This document shows positions 47,348-58,514 of a stretch of DNA of 64,000 nt, in pieces. The DNA is taken from the NCBI GenBank assembly GCA_002104905.1, contig MCFE01000253.1, forward strand, positions 1-64,000, given 5' to 3'. Every line of letters begins with the position of its first letter. Within the stretch, counting starts at the first letter, position 1. Source of the stretch: Basidiobolus meristosporus CBS 931.73 (taxonomy: Eukaryota > Basidiobolomycota > Basidiobolomycetes > Basidiobolales > Basidiobolaceae). A program made the position numbers and the translations under genes. The notes under the pieces are model-generated. The model did no database searches and had not been told where the DNA came from. It saw only the letters and a program-made list of their open reading frames with translations.

Positions 47348-50009
47348 AGACTTATTCCATTTTACTATTCCAGGGCATGCAGTGCAATCTATGGTTGCAA
47401 AGAGCAACTGGGTGTGGTATTATAGCTATCAATAGGCAGGATTGCTCTTGGACAATTTTGCACTATGTGGGACAATCTTGCACACTATGGCACAATCTGA
47501 CACAGTGAGATTGGCGCAGAATATTGCACCAACCAGTAATGTTTGCATTATGTGTGCAATTGGGTATCATTATAACGGTAGGTAAAATCCTGCACTTGGA
47601 TATATTTCTTTAATGAAAATGGAAATGAATGAGTATAACAATATAAACTACAATGATACTTACATTTTGGTTACCATCACTCCAATTGAATGCTATGTCA
47701 ATGGCTGATTGATCTAAGAGTATCTTGAAGCTCTTAGCCCTCAATTGGCTCATTGACCAGTATGCATGCTACCTGATTTGCCATCAAATATCCCATTTTG
47801 CCCATTGGGCAAGTAAATCCATGATCTTAGTGATGCAACAAGGTGTCATAGCAAGCATGCAACCAATTTTGTAGGTGAAAACCAGATCAAATACCTGCAC
47901 TGGTGTTACAGATGATGTATACAAATGCAGGATGCTTATTATAGAGGCTCTGACTCAAATGTGAGATGACCTAGATATTACTTATAACAAAAGTTTAGAG
48001 ACCACAGATTTCAATGGCTGGATTTGGATTGCAAAAAAAATGCATTATTTGGATCATGACAAATGGTAACAACTGATTGCAATTGCATCACCTTCTCCTA
48101 GTTTTTTTTCTCACTGGGATCACTACTGAAGCATTTTGTAGTGATTCACTTTGCACACCTGAACTACTTCCTTGTTTACTATTATCTTGGCTACTTGTGT
48201 ATTTGTAGTCAGTATTTTGCCTCCAAGTTGATGAGTGCAATGCTGGAGCTTGGCCATGCTGAATTGCTCCAGAAACGTTATGTAACCAGTGTGAAGTGCC
48301 ATGCCTGGACATGTTCTATTACTTGCCAAAGGTTCTGGTGGTGGAGGCACTGGATATGGGTCATTGTCAGTCAATTCAGCAGAAGTAACTTGCTGATATT
48401 CAGTGGTGCCAGCATGCACAGGTGTAACTTGATGTGTTGGCATTGATCTTGGCTGATTTTGACGTGATGATACATGTTGAGGTTGTAGTGAGGATGCAGT
48501 GACACACACTGACAGATGTGCTCATTCCCATATTTTCTACTTCCCTATTTTTCTACTACACTTATTTTAGTTTTATCCCATTTGTCTTACTTGGTCAGTA
48601 CTATCCCATAAGCTGGCTGGCTATCACACTGCTTACCTTATTGCATAAGTTATCCCTCACTTTATGTAAGGTTACTTGATGTAAGTGCTTTGATATTGGG
48701 CACATACCTGTGCCAGCACCTGTGTCACATAACCAGATCTTGTCACTATCCCTACCATTTTCATATCATATATTGTGTTCCTTTATTGCACAGGTTTCAG
48801 AAAGCTGATTCCTGATTGGTTGGGTGTGCTGCACCTCTTAGAACCTCCTGGCACCTGCTTAGAGCATTCTTAGCTCATTCCAATGTCATTAAGATTTCTA
48901 TTTAACCTCCAGAACCTTTGGGAGCACCATGATTAGTAATCACTTTGCCAGTGAGAAAATTATTCAAGGGAGGCAATCCCTCAACAATAAAGTATCATCC
49001 CTTTATCCATATACCAACTTGTTGATTAGTGTGATCACTGCTACCTGCTGCTACCTGAACTTCCAATCCCAGACTACAGTACACTCCCAGGGAACCACAC
49101 TGGCTGCCAACTGACCTTGAAGGCACTACTTGTGAGGAATACATGGAGTAGGTATCATTTGTTATATTTGATTCTTTCCCAAGCTTGTTCTTGTACAGGC
49201 AAAGATACTTTTGTGTCTTTGTGGCTATTGCCCACAGCTGCATTCTTATCAAATTGCTGCTGGTGGAGTTAACAGTTGTTTTGACTCTGGAAGCTTTAGT
49301 ACATTGTCATCTCAAAGAATGCTGAACCTAGCACCTACTTCTGTTAAGACACCAACTAAGTTGGGGATTGTAGCTCAATAGTTTTCCCTTGACAACCTTA
49401 TGGCTTTATTCCCCTTCACATTAGAGAAGAGACAGAGCCCAAGTATTCCTGGCAAGCTTTTGCCAGATGTTATTGCACCCAGTGAACACCCCATACAAAA
49501 CACTTGAGAAGTTTTAGACATATCTCTCCTTTGGACCTATACACTACCACAACATGACTTGGCCTCCTCCAATGAACTAGTTTCTAAATAAGCAGTTTGG
49601 TGAGTTCTTGTAGTTTTGCTCTCAAGTGCACTCATTGATCTGACACATGTTGACTTAATGTGGGGTGCTCATGTAAGGGGTGTTGGTGTAGATTGGACTG
49701 ATGTGTGCCTGTATGCCAACATTGCAGGGGATGGTGAGGAATCCAGCAAGGCATGCTGGCATGATCTTGATGCAGTTGCTTGTGGTCTGAATACTTCCTC
49801 TTGAAGTTAACCTTCTGTTTCCTCAAGGTACTCACTTACCCTCAGTCTGATGCTATGAAACTGTTGTCTCAATGAGTCCTGTATGTATTGCTCTTGGAAG
49901 CCACATAGCTCTACTAATGTATCATATAGTATATTAGTCACTTGGGGCAAAAACTCACTCAAAATCTCTTTGGTCCCAAAGTCAAGGCAAAAATGGTATG
50001 GTGGTGTAG
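47348..50009 (+). mobile_element. PIF/Harbinger copy 3, left part, split by family C
   Basis: Terminal repeat AGACTTATTCC at 47,348. The 5' region matches copy 2 with nearly all CpG lost. The accessory ORF on the minus strand survives in pieces (48,088-48,490 and 49,560-50,009: GTKEILSEFLPQVTNI; SEYLEETEG). The gap is a reversed family C repeat. The transposase half is absent; the copy ends in another family C fragment. Confidence 0.8.
48494..49551. repeat. Family C repeat, third copy, reversed and uninterrupted
   Basis: About 1.06 kb, the reverse complement of 5,073-6,514 without the nested LTR, which defines the true family C length. It is inserted in the accessory ORF of Harbinger copy 3. 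No coding frame. Boundaries are accurate to about 5 bases. Confidence 0.7.
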
Positions 50010-50395
50010 AGGTACTCATGGGAGAAGCTACACAACTCAAGGTGTGTGAGGTGTCTGATGGGTGCAATAACCTCTGGGTCTAAACTGCTGGTGTCTTTGT
50101 CAATATGTCACTATGGTAAAAGCTCCTGCTTCTCTAGCTTCTTAGGTGCTCCATGTGTCTCCAAAGGCCTCTGTGTGTCTTGTGCACTACCCTGAAAAGC
50201 TCCTTGATGGCAATTCTGAGATGTAACTGTTGAAGGCAGGTGCAGTGATCAAGCACTAATCAATAAGGGAGAAGTGTTAATGGTAGAATGGATAATATAT
50301 TGCTGAGGGATTGACTTGCCTTAAATACTTTTTCTGATTGCAAAGAGATTACTAATGACAAGGTTTTAGAAGATTCCAGGTATCAGTGGAACTCA
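50010..50395. repeat. Family C repeat fragments
   Basis: A diverged start (GTAGAGGTACTCATGG... to GGGTGCAATAACCTCTGG) and a middle portion (AGCACTAATCAATAAGGG to TTCCAGGTATCAGTGG). Incomplete. Confidence 0.55.
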
Positions 50396-51123
50396 AGAAA
50401 GCAACCAACCATAGCACTTTCTACCACAGAGGCAGAGTATATGATGGCCTGTGAAGCTACAAAAGAAGCAATGTGGTTAAGAAAGCTGTTTACAGATTTA
50501 GGCCCATGTCAAAAAACACCTATTACTTTATTTCAAGATAATCAATGATGTATACAATTAGGTAGAAATCCAACTTTTCATGCTAGAACTAAGCACATAA
50601 AAATTAGACATCATTTCATATGTGAAGCTATAGAGAATAACTTAGTTAGCTTAGCTTACTGTCCTTCAGATGAAATGATTGCAGACATATTTACCAAACC
50701 ATTAGCAAGAGACAAGTTTGAATATCTTAGGTCAAAATTAGGGCTAGTTGATGTGAGCACTTAAGTGAGTGGGAGTGTTGTAAAATTTGTAATTCTACCT
50801 AAATACTCACTTAACTTAGTCACTTAGATCATTACCTTCAAATATTAGAGAAAACTGACCAAGTTCCTTGTTGGGATTTAATTAGAATATTTTCACCAAA
50901 ATATCAGGTACCCAGAACATTAAAATTCTCAAAGTTGCCCAAACAGTCCCAGACTTTGCACACATGTTTTTGGGATCTTCCTTGACCTATTCTACATGTT
51001 TGTAATGCCAAGACCACGTAACAGTATAAATACTGCTTTTACATTCAATAAATCATTAAGTGAAAACCACATAATCTACTTGTTCTCCCAATCACTTTCA
51101 ATATCTCCAAGACCCTTACAACA
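50396..51123 (+). pseudogene. Copia A 3' end with LTR, plus strand
   Basis: RNase H end (STTEAEYMMACEATKEAMWL ... FTKPLARDK) to a stop at about 50,764, a purine-rich GTGAGTGGGAG, then a 348-bp LTR (50,776-51,123). The 5' part is missing. It is the only sizeable plus-strand copia A 3' end in the window. Confidence 0.8.
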
Positions 51124-52503
51124 ATAAATCATTGAGTGAAAACCACATAATCTACTTGTCCTCCAAATCACTTCCAATATCTCCAAGACTCTTACAGCAG
51201 CTCTTGTCTTTAAAGGGTCTTGAGTATCTCCTTTGCTGGCTTTCATTGCCAATTAAAGAATTTACTTCTTCCTTCTTATTGGGGCTTGATGTTCTTAATT
51301 ACTTATCCATGAGCCTTTCATATTTAAGATTTAAGGTCAAATCTTCAGCTCAGGACTCTAGGGCTGCTACAAGGCCTTGAAGCTTGTCTGTCAGGCTATT
51401 CAGGATGGCAACTATCACATCCTCATCAGTAGTTGGTATATCCACAGATTCCATCTTATCCACCAGCAGGGTACTTCTGTTAATTGCGGTTTTATTTCTA
51501 CTCCTGACAGCATTGTTGTAGGAGGGGATTTTTGTCTAGGATGCATTTTCTTAGCATCTGAACATGACTAGTAGGTGTCTTCTAATGCCTTTCAGGCATT
51601 CTTTGCCATTTTTGCTCTTGATCCTTGAATTAGTAACTTGTCTTTGACATTAAGGCAAATGCAGTTAAAGGCACTTTGTTCTTTCTTCTGGCACTTTAAA
51701 GCTTCCTCTCCCATGTCTTTAGGAGGGCATTCTTCTCCCATGACAATATCCCAAAGGCCTCTTTGTTGTAGCAGCATCTTTATTTTCACCTTCCACACTT
51801 GGTAGCTGGATCCATCCAACTTTTCAGCATAGGGAAGAATTCAGTAATAGCAGTAGTAGACATTGCAGTGAGTGACAGCTAGGGGCTCATAACCAGCTGT
51901 AAGAGTCTTGGAGATATTGGAAGTGATAGGGAGAACAAGTAGAGTATGTGGTTTTCACTTAATGCTTTATTGAATGTAAAAGTAGCATTAATACTTTTGC
52001 ATCTTGTTGGCAAATCAAACACATGAAGAGTGCTTCAAAAGGTCACCTTCCACACTTGGTAGTTAGATCCATCCAGCTTTTCAGCAGAGGGAAAAACTCC
52101 AGTAATAGCAGTAGTACACATTGCAGAGAGTGACAGCTTGGGGCTCATAACCTGTTGTAAGAATCTTGGAGATATTGGAAGTGATTGGGAGAACAAGTAG
52201 ATAATGTGGTTTTTACTTGATGATTTATCAAATGCCAAAAAAGTAGTATTTATACTTTTGCATCTTGTTGGCAAATCACTCACATGAAGAGTACTTCAAA
52301 AGGTCACAAGAACATGTGTGCTAAGTTTGGGGCTGTTTGGACAACCTATCGAAATCTCATGCTCTAGGTGTCTGATACTTTGGTGAAGATACTCAAAGCA
52401 AGTCCCAACAAGGAATCTGGCCAGAATTCTGAAAGATCTGTAAGCAACAATGTGAGTGACCAGGTTGGATGGGTATTCAGGTGTAATCACCAAATTTGCA
52501 GCA
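51124..52503 (-). pseudogene. Nested copia A scraps: LTR pieces and gag
   Basis: 51,124-51,196 is an LTR end. 51,197-51,890 is a minus-strand gag (SSYQVWKVKIKMLLQQRGLW near 51,800). 51,894-52,046 is a truncated LTR. 52,047-52,152 is a second gag 5' end, including the intact start region that the 45.8-kb copy has lost by one base. 52,153-52,503 is an LTR. All are fragments at the edge of the repeat block. Confidence 0.75.
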
Positions 52504-52986
52504 AGGCTAACTGACACTCACACCAAACCTGGAAATAAGCAAGTCACCACTTCCACCAAGAGTTAAAACTAAAAGTCTGAATGAAAAACATCAGTCAAAT
52601 GGCCGGAAAATACCATCAGAATACCAGCAGAATATCCAGTTGGTTCCAAGGATGGGATTTTTCATGGGACTTCTTTCCAATAGTATTAGCATGACCACCT
52701 TTATACCTTGAAGCCACAGGATCTCAGCTGTTTAATGCTCAGCTGTTGGGATCCTTGGAGTGGAAATCTCCACTAAGCGTGCAGGTGATCAAGCTGAAGT
52801 GATTCCAAGAGTTGACCCCCCATCAACCTCCAGGCCCAGGCAAGACCGGTGGCAGATCTTGCTATATAGCTTCATAGAGTGGGCCACCTGGATCCTTGCA
52901 TACGGGATTGATTCAATTCTGGTCAAGTCATTAGCCAGCATGGGGGAGCATGTATTTTCGATGGGTTGGGGTGGATTTGGCCGCCA
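52504..52986. other. Transition zone, no gene seen
   Basis: CpG content begins to rise. No recognisable protein or repeat boundary was found. Confidence 0.4.
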
Positions 52987-53330
52987 GAGATTTAGAGATG
53001 TTGGATGTGATTTGGAGTAGAAGCAGACGAAGTGACTTTCCCTCGATGATTGATTGAACGCCGTAGTGGGGCTTATACTTTCCCATGGCCTTGGCAACAA
53101 ACAGCGTGGAACATCCGCAGGAAGGTCCCGAGAGCATGTAGGCAAAGTTTGGGAGGGGGGGGCCCTTGGCCAACTATGGGGTTTTTTCATGTCTAGGGTG
53201 CCTGATATTTCGGCGAGACGTTCCAAGTAAACCCCGACGTGGGATTTGGGCAAGATACTCCAAGATTTGTGGACCATGATGCAAGCGACGAAGTCAGCGG
53301 AATATTTGGGTTCAAGTACGCGATTCACCA
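52987..53330 (-). repeat. CpG-rich relative of the copia A LTR
   Basis: Aligns along its length with the copia A LTR (GATGATTGATTGAACG, TTATACTTTCCCATGG, GGTGCCTGATATTTCGGCGAGA, CAAGTAAACCCCGACG) but holds C and G where the 41-52 kb copies have T and A. It is a diverged solo LTR that escaped CpG loss, or belongs to a related subfamily. Confidence 0.7.
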
Positions 53331-54769
53331 CCAATATGACCGGTATGGCGCCAGGTGGTGATGCGGAAACCGGTCACTTTGTGTCACTTCCGGATGGTTG
53401 CTATGGTCTTCCGAAGATTTGCCAAGTGGGCATCTGCTGAGGGATCCCAGGAGTTTGGTTGGTGGGAACAGGCCCCATCTCTCCATCACCTGCCCTTGGT
53501 TTCCGGAGGCCCGTTCCAAGGCGGGCAAGATCACTTGTCGGGTAGGCAGTACGTATCGAGTAGATCCAGCCGACCGTTCTACTTCGAACAAGTGCCGGGG
53601 CAATGAGCACAGCCACGGTGGTATCCCTGGGGGGGGCGAGTGGATTTGAATCCAGAGGGACTGGGGGTGATATCTCTTATTCGAAGGGCCATTATCTGGT
53701 GAATACCCCCCCCCGCACACACACACACATTTTAGCATAGCACACTTAGCAATCACGTTTCAAATGCTGGCTCCACTCACCCCGGCACGAATCTCGACGG
53801 GAAGTTCAAAGGGTTAGTTCAGGCCACGCCAGATCCCAGCTTGATTCGACCCCGAGCACGTCGGCACGCCAACCACGTTCGGTCTGGCAGGGCGGGCGTG
53901 GTAATCACCAAGAGTGTGGGCGGGGTGACCGGGATCCAGGAACGACCGGGTGATTCCGAGGGAAGGGAGAGGGGATGGTTACTCGAAATGTACCCGTACC
54001 CGTGCCCGTGCCCGTACCCCTGGTAGCACCAATCTGTTCCGACGGGTGAACGAGTCTCCAGGGAGAGAAGGTGTACGAGTGATCGGACGCCAGGCCAATG
54101 GGTTTTCATCCGACCGACGCCGCCCAACAGGGACGATCTGGATTCCCTTGTTTGGCGGTCACCTAGCTGTGAATGGTAATGGGAGCAAGCGGACCATCCG
54201 AACTTCTTGACCTGGAGACCCTCGGGCGGGCCTCACGCTTATTGGCGTAGGCCGCAGTGCTTCGGGGGGAACCGTAACTTGGGGGATTGGGTGTGGTCCA
54301 GGGTGGGTAGTGAGGCATGCAACGGGGCACCAGGCGCCTTGATCTAGCGGGATCAAAGGTCGCCCACCACCCTTTCTACGGTAACCGATCGCCCATCCTC
54401 GTTGAAGCGAGGTGTGAACGCTTTGGCGAGGAGGAAATGAGGATATAGAGGTTTGGATACGAGTCGAGTGGTGAGGCGTAACATGGATGGATTGACAGGT
54501 CAGATCTCCCTGCACCGCCCGCGCTATCCAGACCACGGGATGTAAATAGCAGATGGCGAGGGGAAATTCCCCGAATATATTAGTGTAGATAAGGTTCGTC
54601 GCGGACCAATCCGAGGGGAGATCGGGCCATGTTCATTTTACCCTTTCGGGAACGGGATGGGTGGATGGAAGGATTGGATGGCTGGGGTTGGTTGTACGCA
54701 TGGTTTATTAAATTTACAATTACATCGACCAGGAGGGGAAATTATTTACAACGCGACAGGCGGACCGGC
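53331..54769. other. Intergenic region, GC-rich, no supported gene
   Basis: Open frames on both strands look like random GC-rich sequence without domains. It contains a C9 homopolymer followed by a CA microsatellite (53,706-53,729) and a hexamer array CCCGT(A/G) of about five units (53,991-54,020). It probably includes the 3' UTR of the homeodomain gene near 54,700. Confidence 0.45.
53991..54020. repeat. CCCGTR hexamer array
   Basis: About five tandem copies of CCCGTA/CCCGTG. Confidence 0.85.
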
Positions 54770-55594
54770 TCAGAAGTGGGGGCCGAAGTTGGGCCTGTTG
54801 AGATCATGTGCACCGTTGGGCTCCTGGAGGGTTCGCAGTGGTGGCAGTTTGTAGAGATACTCCTCACGTGGGCTGATCTCGCCAAGCGGGGATGGTGTTG
54901 ATGTTGGTGAGGGGGATGGCAGTGGTAATGGCAGTGATAGTGGCAATGGTAGACTGAACGGATTCCCGTAGGGTGATACTGGGGTCAATGACCGGTTTCT
55001 GGGCGGCAAGGGTTGAACCTTGAATGCCTCCAAGGAAGGGAGAGTGACGATACCACTGGGGCATGAGTTGGATCTAGGGTGGAAATGATTAGCAGCGATG
55101 GCAGCAGAAGAGCCGGTCTCTGGTGGGGTCGCCGGAGGGGAGTCAAGGGCAAGGGAGCACTGAGGGGTGTCGGGGAATGAGGTTGGCTCGTAATGCCACA
55201 AAATCTGGGATGGTTTGGGCGCCTTGTAGTTTAGCTTCAGCACAGTGTAATCCCGCTTCCTCTTCTTATCCCTGCCCTCGTCCTCGCTCTGAGGATCCCG
55301 GGGGACGATGAGGGGCTCCAGCTTCTTCTTCTTGAGCGACTGGCGCCTGTTCTGGAACCAGATCTGAACGGTTCTTGGGTTCATCTCCAACTCTTGGGCC
55401 AGCTGCTCTTTGGCGGCGGTGTTGGGTCGGTTGTTGGTTTGGAAGTACTCTTCCAGGGCGGCGAGTTGCTCTTTGTTGGTTCGACGACGAGGCTTACGCT
55501 TGGGCTTCGCCGGCTTGGCCAAGGTGAACTCCTCGGCCCTTGTGTTGACCCAGGAGCTGATGGTGGTTGCGGTTGTGGTGTGTAGAGTAGTCAT
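54770..55594 (-). CDS. Homeodomain transcription factor
   Basis: A single-exon gene of 274 codons from ATG 55,594; the frame extends 8 codons further up but starts there with TTG. Residues 33-91 form a homeodomain: a basic arm (KRKPRRRTNKEQ), helix 1 (LAALEEYF), helix 2 (AAKEQLAQELE) and recognition helix with VQIWFQNRR, so the invariant W, F, N and R are present. The spacing is that of a typical 60-residue domain. The C-terminal half is Pro/Ser/Leu-rich, including a low-complexity leucine-proline run near residues 220-240, and looks disordered, as in fungal regulators such as Yox1-like proteins. A nuclear DNA-binding regulator is expected; the targets cannot be read from sequence. No conserved partner in the neighbourhood suggests a mating-type locus. 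Confidence 0.88.
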   Translation of the reverse strand: MTTLHTTTATTISSWVNTRAEEFTLAKPAKPKRKPRRRTNKEQLAALEEYFQTNNRPNTAAKEQLAQELEMNPRTVQIWFQNRRQSLKKKKLEPLIVPRDPQSEDEGRDKKRKRDYTVLKLNYKAPKPSQILWHYEPTSFPDTPQCSLALDSPPATPPETGSSAAIAANHFHPRSNSCPSGIVTLPSLEAFKVQPLPPRNRSLTPVSPYGNPFSLPLPLSLPLPLPSPSPTSTPSPLGEISPREEYLYKLPPLRTLQEPNGAHDLNRPNFGPHF

Positions 55595-55633
55595 GGCAGG
55601 AGGAAGTTGCTCAGCCAACCGGACGCCGCCCAG

Positions 55634-55641
55634 TATTTATA
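55634..55641 (-). promoter_or_regulatory. TATA box of the homeodomain gene
   Basis: TATAAATA on the minus strand, 40 bases before the ATG. If used, the 5' leader would be only about 10 nt, so the real start site may be elsewhere. Confidence 0.5.
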
Positions 55642-55642
55642 G

Positions 55643-56104
55643 GCGTTCTCCAAACGTAAATCGAACTAAGGTGTGGGACGGAAAAGGGAATATAACATAA
55701 TGGGCCGTCGCGTAGAAAACGGCAATATGACCAAGAATCCAGGTCGACTGGAGGACGAACTACAGCTTATCGGGTGGATTGGCATAGAAGGGATTTGGAT
55801 AGATGCTACGACAGATTTGGTAGTGTTGTTTACGGATTGGGAAGGTCGGGACACTAATATGGCAGGAATGTTGTCTGATTCGGGGGCAATCTAACAAACC
55901 AGTATCCTTAGCAAGTAGCGGTGCAAATCACAGCTACCTGGGCTTGCTTAATCACTTGCCAAATGCTAAACCTAAAATTCAGACCAAAACGGGAAGGTTT
56001 ATTTCATAGAGCGCTCTAGGGTGGCAGGGTTAGGATGGTTGGGGATGGTTGGGGATGGGATATATGAGATAGTTCTAATATACAGGTGTTTACAAATAAG
56101 GTGG
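55643..56104. other. Intergenic region between homeodomain and kinase genes
   Basis: No gene seen. It must hold the homeodomain promoter and the kinase 3' UTR. Confidence 0.5.
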
Positions 56105-58514
56105 TCAGGCATTACTGAGATTGATCGACTGAAGAAGTTCCATAATATGCATTATTTTGGGAATCATATGTCTGTAGCGTTTGGTCACTATATCCTCAAT
56201 AAAGTATTCCGAGGTCTTCCCCTCAGGATCGATAGAGACCAGGGTCCGGCCATATTCTCTAACAAGGATCTTCTGGTGGTCATAGAAGTTGAACTGGACC
56301 GTATGGTTCGAGAGCAACAGCATCCTGGCGTGCTGGCTGTTGATCAGATCCCCGATCACGTGCAGCTTCCGGGTGTCAAACCTGATTTGCTCTACGGTCT
56401 CGCTGTTGCTGCGCAGATGGGTCTTCATGAAGCGGTAGCTCTCGACTATCCTCTTGAACTTGATCTTGAGCTCGGTGGTAGGGATCTTCTCGGGGGAGAA
56501 CTCGGTGACTTCCCCGGAGTTGTGATCCCGGTACTGGCAGGATCGTCGATCCGAAGAGAGGGTGATGCTGGTGTTGTCGAGGAAGTTGAGGCCGATGGCT
56601 TTGTCCCCGAATTGGTAGGCGAGCCCCACCTCGGGAAATCGGATGAATTTGCGCACGAAGACTGCGTCACTCGTGATGGGATTCTGGACGGGGGCTTCGT
56701 TAGCGATGTTGTCGATGCGACGAAGCTCGTAGTCGATCAAGGTGTTGCGGAGGTTCATAATGATCGGCTCTACAAAGGCTATCGATTGAATGTGAGTACG
56801 GACCGACAATGAATTGAGCCTGGTCAATGCAAGCTTACCTGGTCTATTGGTCGCGTATGTAACGTACGCGCTGGGCGATTCGCTTACCACGGGTGCAACT
56901 GGCGCTGCCAATTGGGGTGCTTGCTTCTCTGAAGGGTCGGATGGTTTGGCGGTACGTGAGCGACGAACTCGCTCATTGTTGAAGATGTCTCGAGTTGATT
57001 TGGGTCTCAGCTGGAATGGCTCCCTAGCTTTATTGACTGCCTCTGGCTTCGGTGCTGCGGGCTTGCTTGGCTCAGCACGCTTGGCTTGAGCGGTGGCATG
57101 GCCGGGTTCGGCATCGTCCGATGAATTGGAATCATCCATGCCAAGCGCTTTCATTTGAGCTACCAGGGGGTTGACCTTTGTGCGACGATTCAAATCCTCG
57201 CTCTGATACTCTTCTTGTAATTCTTCTTGGATCTTCGATCTCATCTTCTTCCGCTCTTCTTCGCGGGTAGGTGGCAGGTTTTGGGTAGCGGATGTTTCCA
57301 AGAAGAAGGGTAGCTGCAAGAGCTCCCTGAAGGTCAGTCGGGACTCGGGATTTCTGTTGAGACAGGCGCGGATCACCTCTTCTAGTTCTGGACTGCATGT
57401 AGCAGGGATTTGAAGCGGAGCAGAGGTGATGTTGCGTTCGACCTCCTTCAAACTAGATCCTTTCCAGGGGGCACGGGAGAACGCCATGATATAGACCATT
57501 ACTCCGAAGGACCATACATCAGCTTTGGTTCCGTGGCCAATCCTAGTGACAATCTCCGGCGCCACGTAGTTCGGGGTTCCGCATTTCGTCAGCCGACGCT
57601 CATTATCTTCACGAAGTTGTGCACAGAGGCCAAAAGTCGGCGATTCTGGGTGTCCAGTCTTGATCCAGGAGAACGTTGGCCAGCTTCAGATCTCGGTGAA
57701 TCACTTTCATCTTTTCGTGAAGATAGTTTAGCCCACTGGCGACCTCGCTCATTACCTTGCGGATCTTCCTTTCGGATATCGATCCCAGGCGATCGGTCCA
57801 ATCCTTAAGTGAGCCCCGGGGACAGAGTCCAATAAAGAGGTACAGGAACTCGGTATCTTCGTGTTGGTGGATGAATTCGACGATGTTGGGATGGGAAGAC
57901 TTTCGGGTGATAAGCATCTCATACTTGAGCCTTTCCAACACTTCTTGTCTTCGTATCGCACACTTGGCCATCACTTTGACGGCGCACTCTTTACCGGTGT
58001 TACGGTTGTACGCCTTGAACACTCTGCCGAATCCTCCCTTACCTAGGATCTCTCGGAGCTCCCACGTACCAGCACTGGTTTCAATGACGGAGGGTGGCTC
58101 TGGTAGGTCATCTTGTCGACTTGATTTGGCCGGCTCTTGCTGTTTTGGTTGCTGTGGGACATGCTGTTCTAGAAAGCGACGATAATCGTCTGCGCGGTGC
58201 TGGCGTGGATCAGGTACGGGTTGTGTGCGGGTCTTCGTGGCGGATTTGGGATACCTGTTTGGATCAGAGGAAGGAGTGGTGGATGGGTTGCCAGTCGGAT
58301 TGGCAACGGTTCTCTTTTGCGAGTAAGGAGAGGGAATGGCTTGAAGCTCATTAGTGTTGCGGGAAGCGAGCTGCTTCGTGGGCTCCACGCTGCACAGTGG
58401 AGTTGCAGTGGAAGTAGGACGTTTGTTCATCGTCCGCGGTCTCAATTGTCTAGCAGTTGGTTCAGGAACACGATTAACTGCGGGATATGCAAGCGTAGCT
58501 ACTGGTTGCGACAT
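56105..58514 (-). CDS. CDC5: Polo-like kinase, one-base frame break at DFG
   Basis: From ATG 58,514 to a TGA at 56,105. The kinase domain starts near residue 151: glycine loop GKGGFG (about 159-164), Lys180 in AVKVMAK, HRDLKLANVLL (273-283), then DF and a broken G. At 57,632-57,635 a run of four T (minus strand) follows GAC; with three T the frame would continue as DFGLCAQL, then GTPNYVAPE. Downstream are the rest of the kinase lobe and two polo boxes. The phosphopeptide His/Lys pair is present (DHQKI), but the tryptophan of polo box 1 appears as Phe (RKFIRF). A 60-nt intron at 56,838-56,779 (GTAAGC...TAG) is a multiple of three. Corrected for one base, the protein is about 782 aa, normal for Cdc5/Plk1. 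It acts in mitotic entry, spindle and cytokinesis control. Sequencing error or a real mutation are both possible. Confidence 0.9.

Noticed and set aside
53600-53680. tRNA-like B-box (GGATTTGAATCC)
   Set aside because: No acceptor stem, D-arm or plausible anticodon arm could be folded around it by eye.
53325-53756. 143-aa minus-strand frame
   Set aside because: It runs through a CA microsatellite and the LTR relic, with no domain and cysteine-valine repeats from the CA array.
54159-54536. 125-aa minus-strand frame
   Set aside because: No recognisable motif, random-looking Pro/Arg composition in GC-rich intergenic DNA.
56021-56812. 263-aa plus-strand frame
   Set aside because: It lies antisense to the polo-box coding exon, which has clear homology; this is a shadow frame in GC-rich coding DNA.
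57632-57635. Intron as explanation for the polo kinase frame break
   Set aside because: The sequence on both sides is continuous conserved kinase; only one extra base exists and there is no GT-AG pair.
54770-58514. Homeodomain gene as part of a mating-type locus
   Set aside because: Basidiomycete HD mating genes normally occur as a divergent HD1/HD2 pair; here a single gene stands alone beside a polo kinase.
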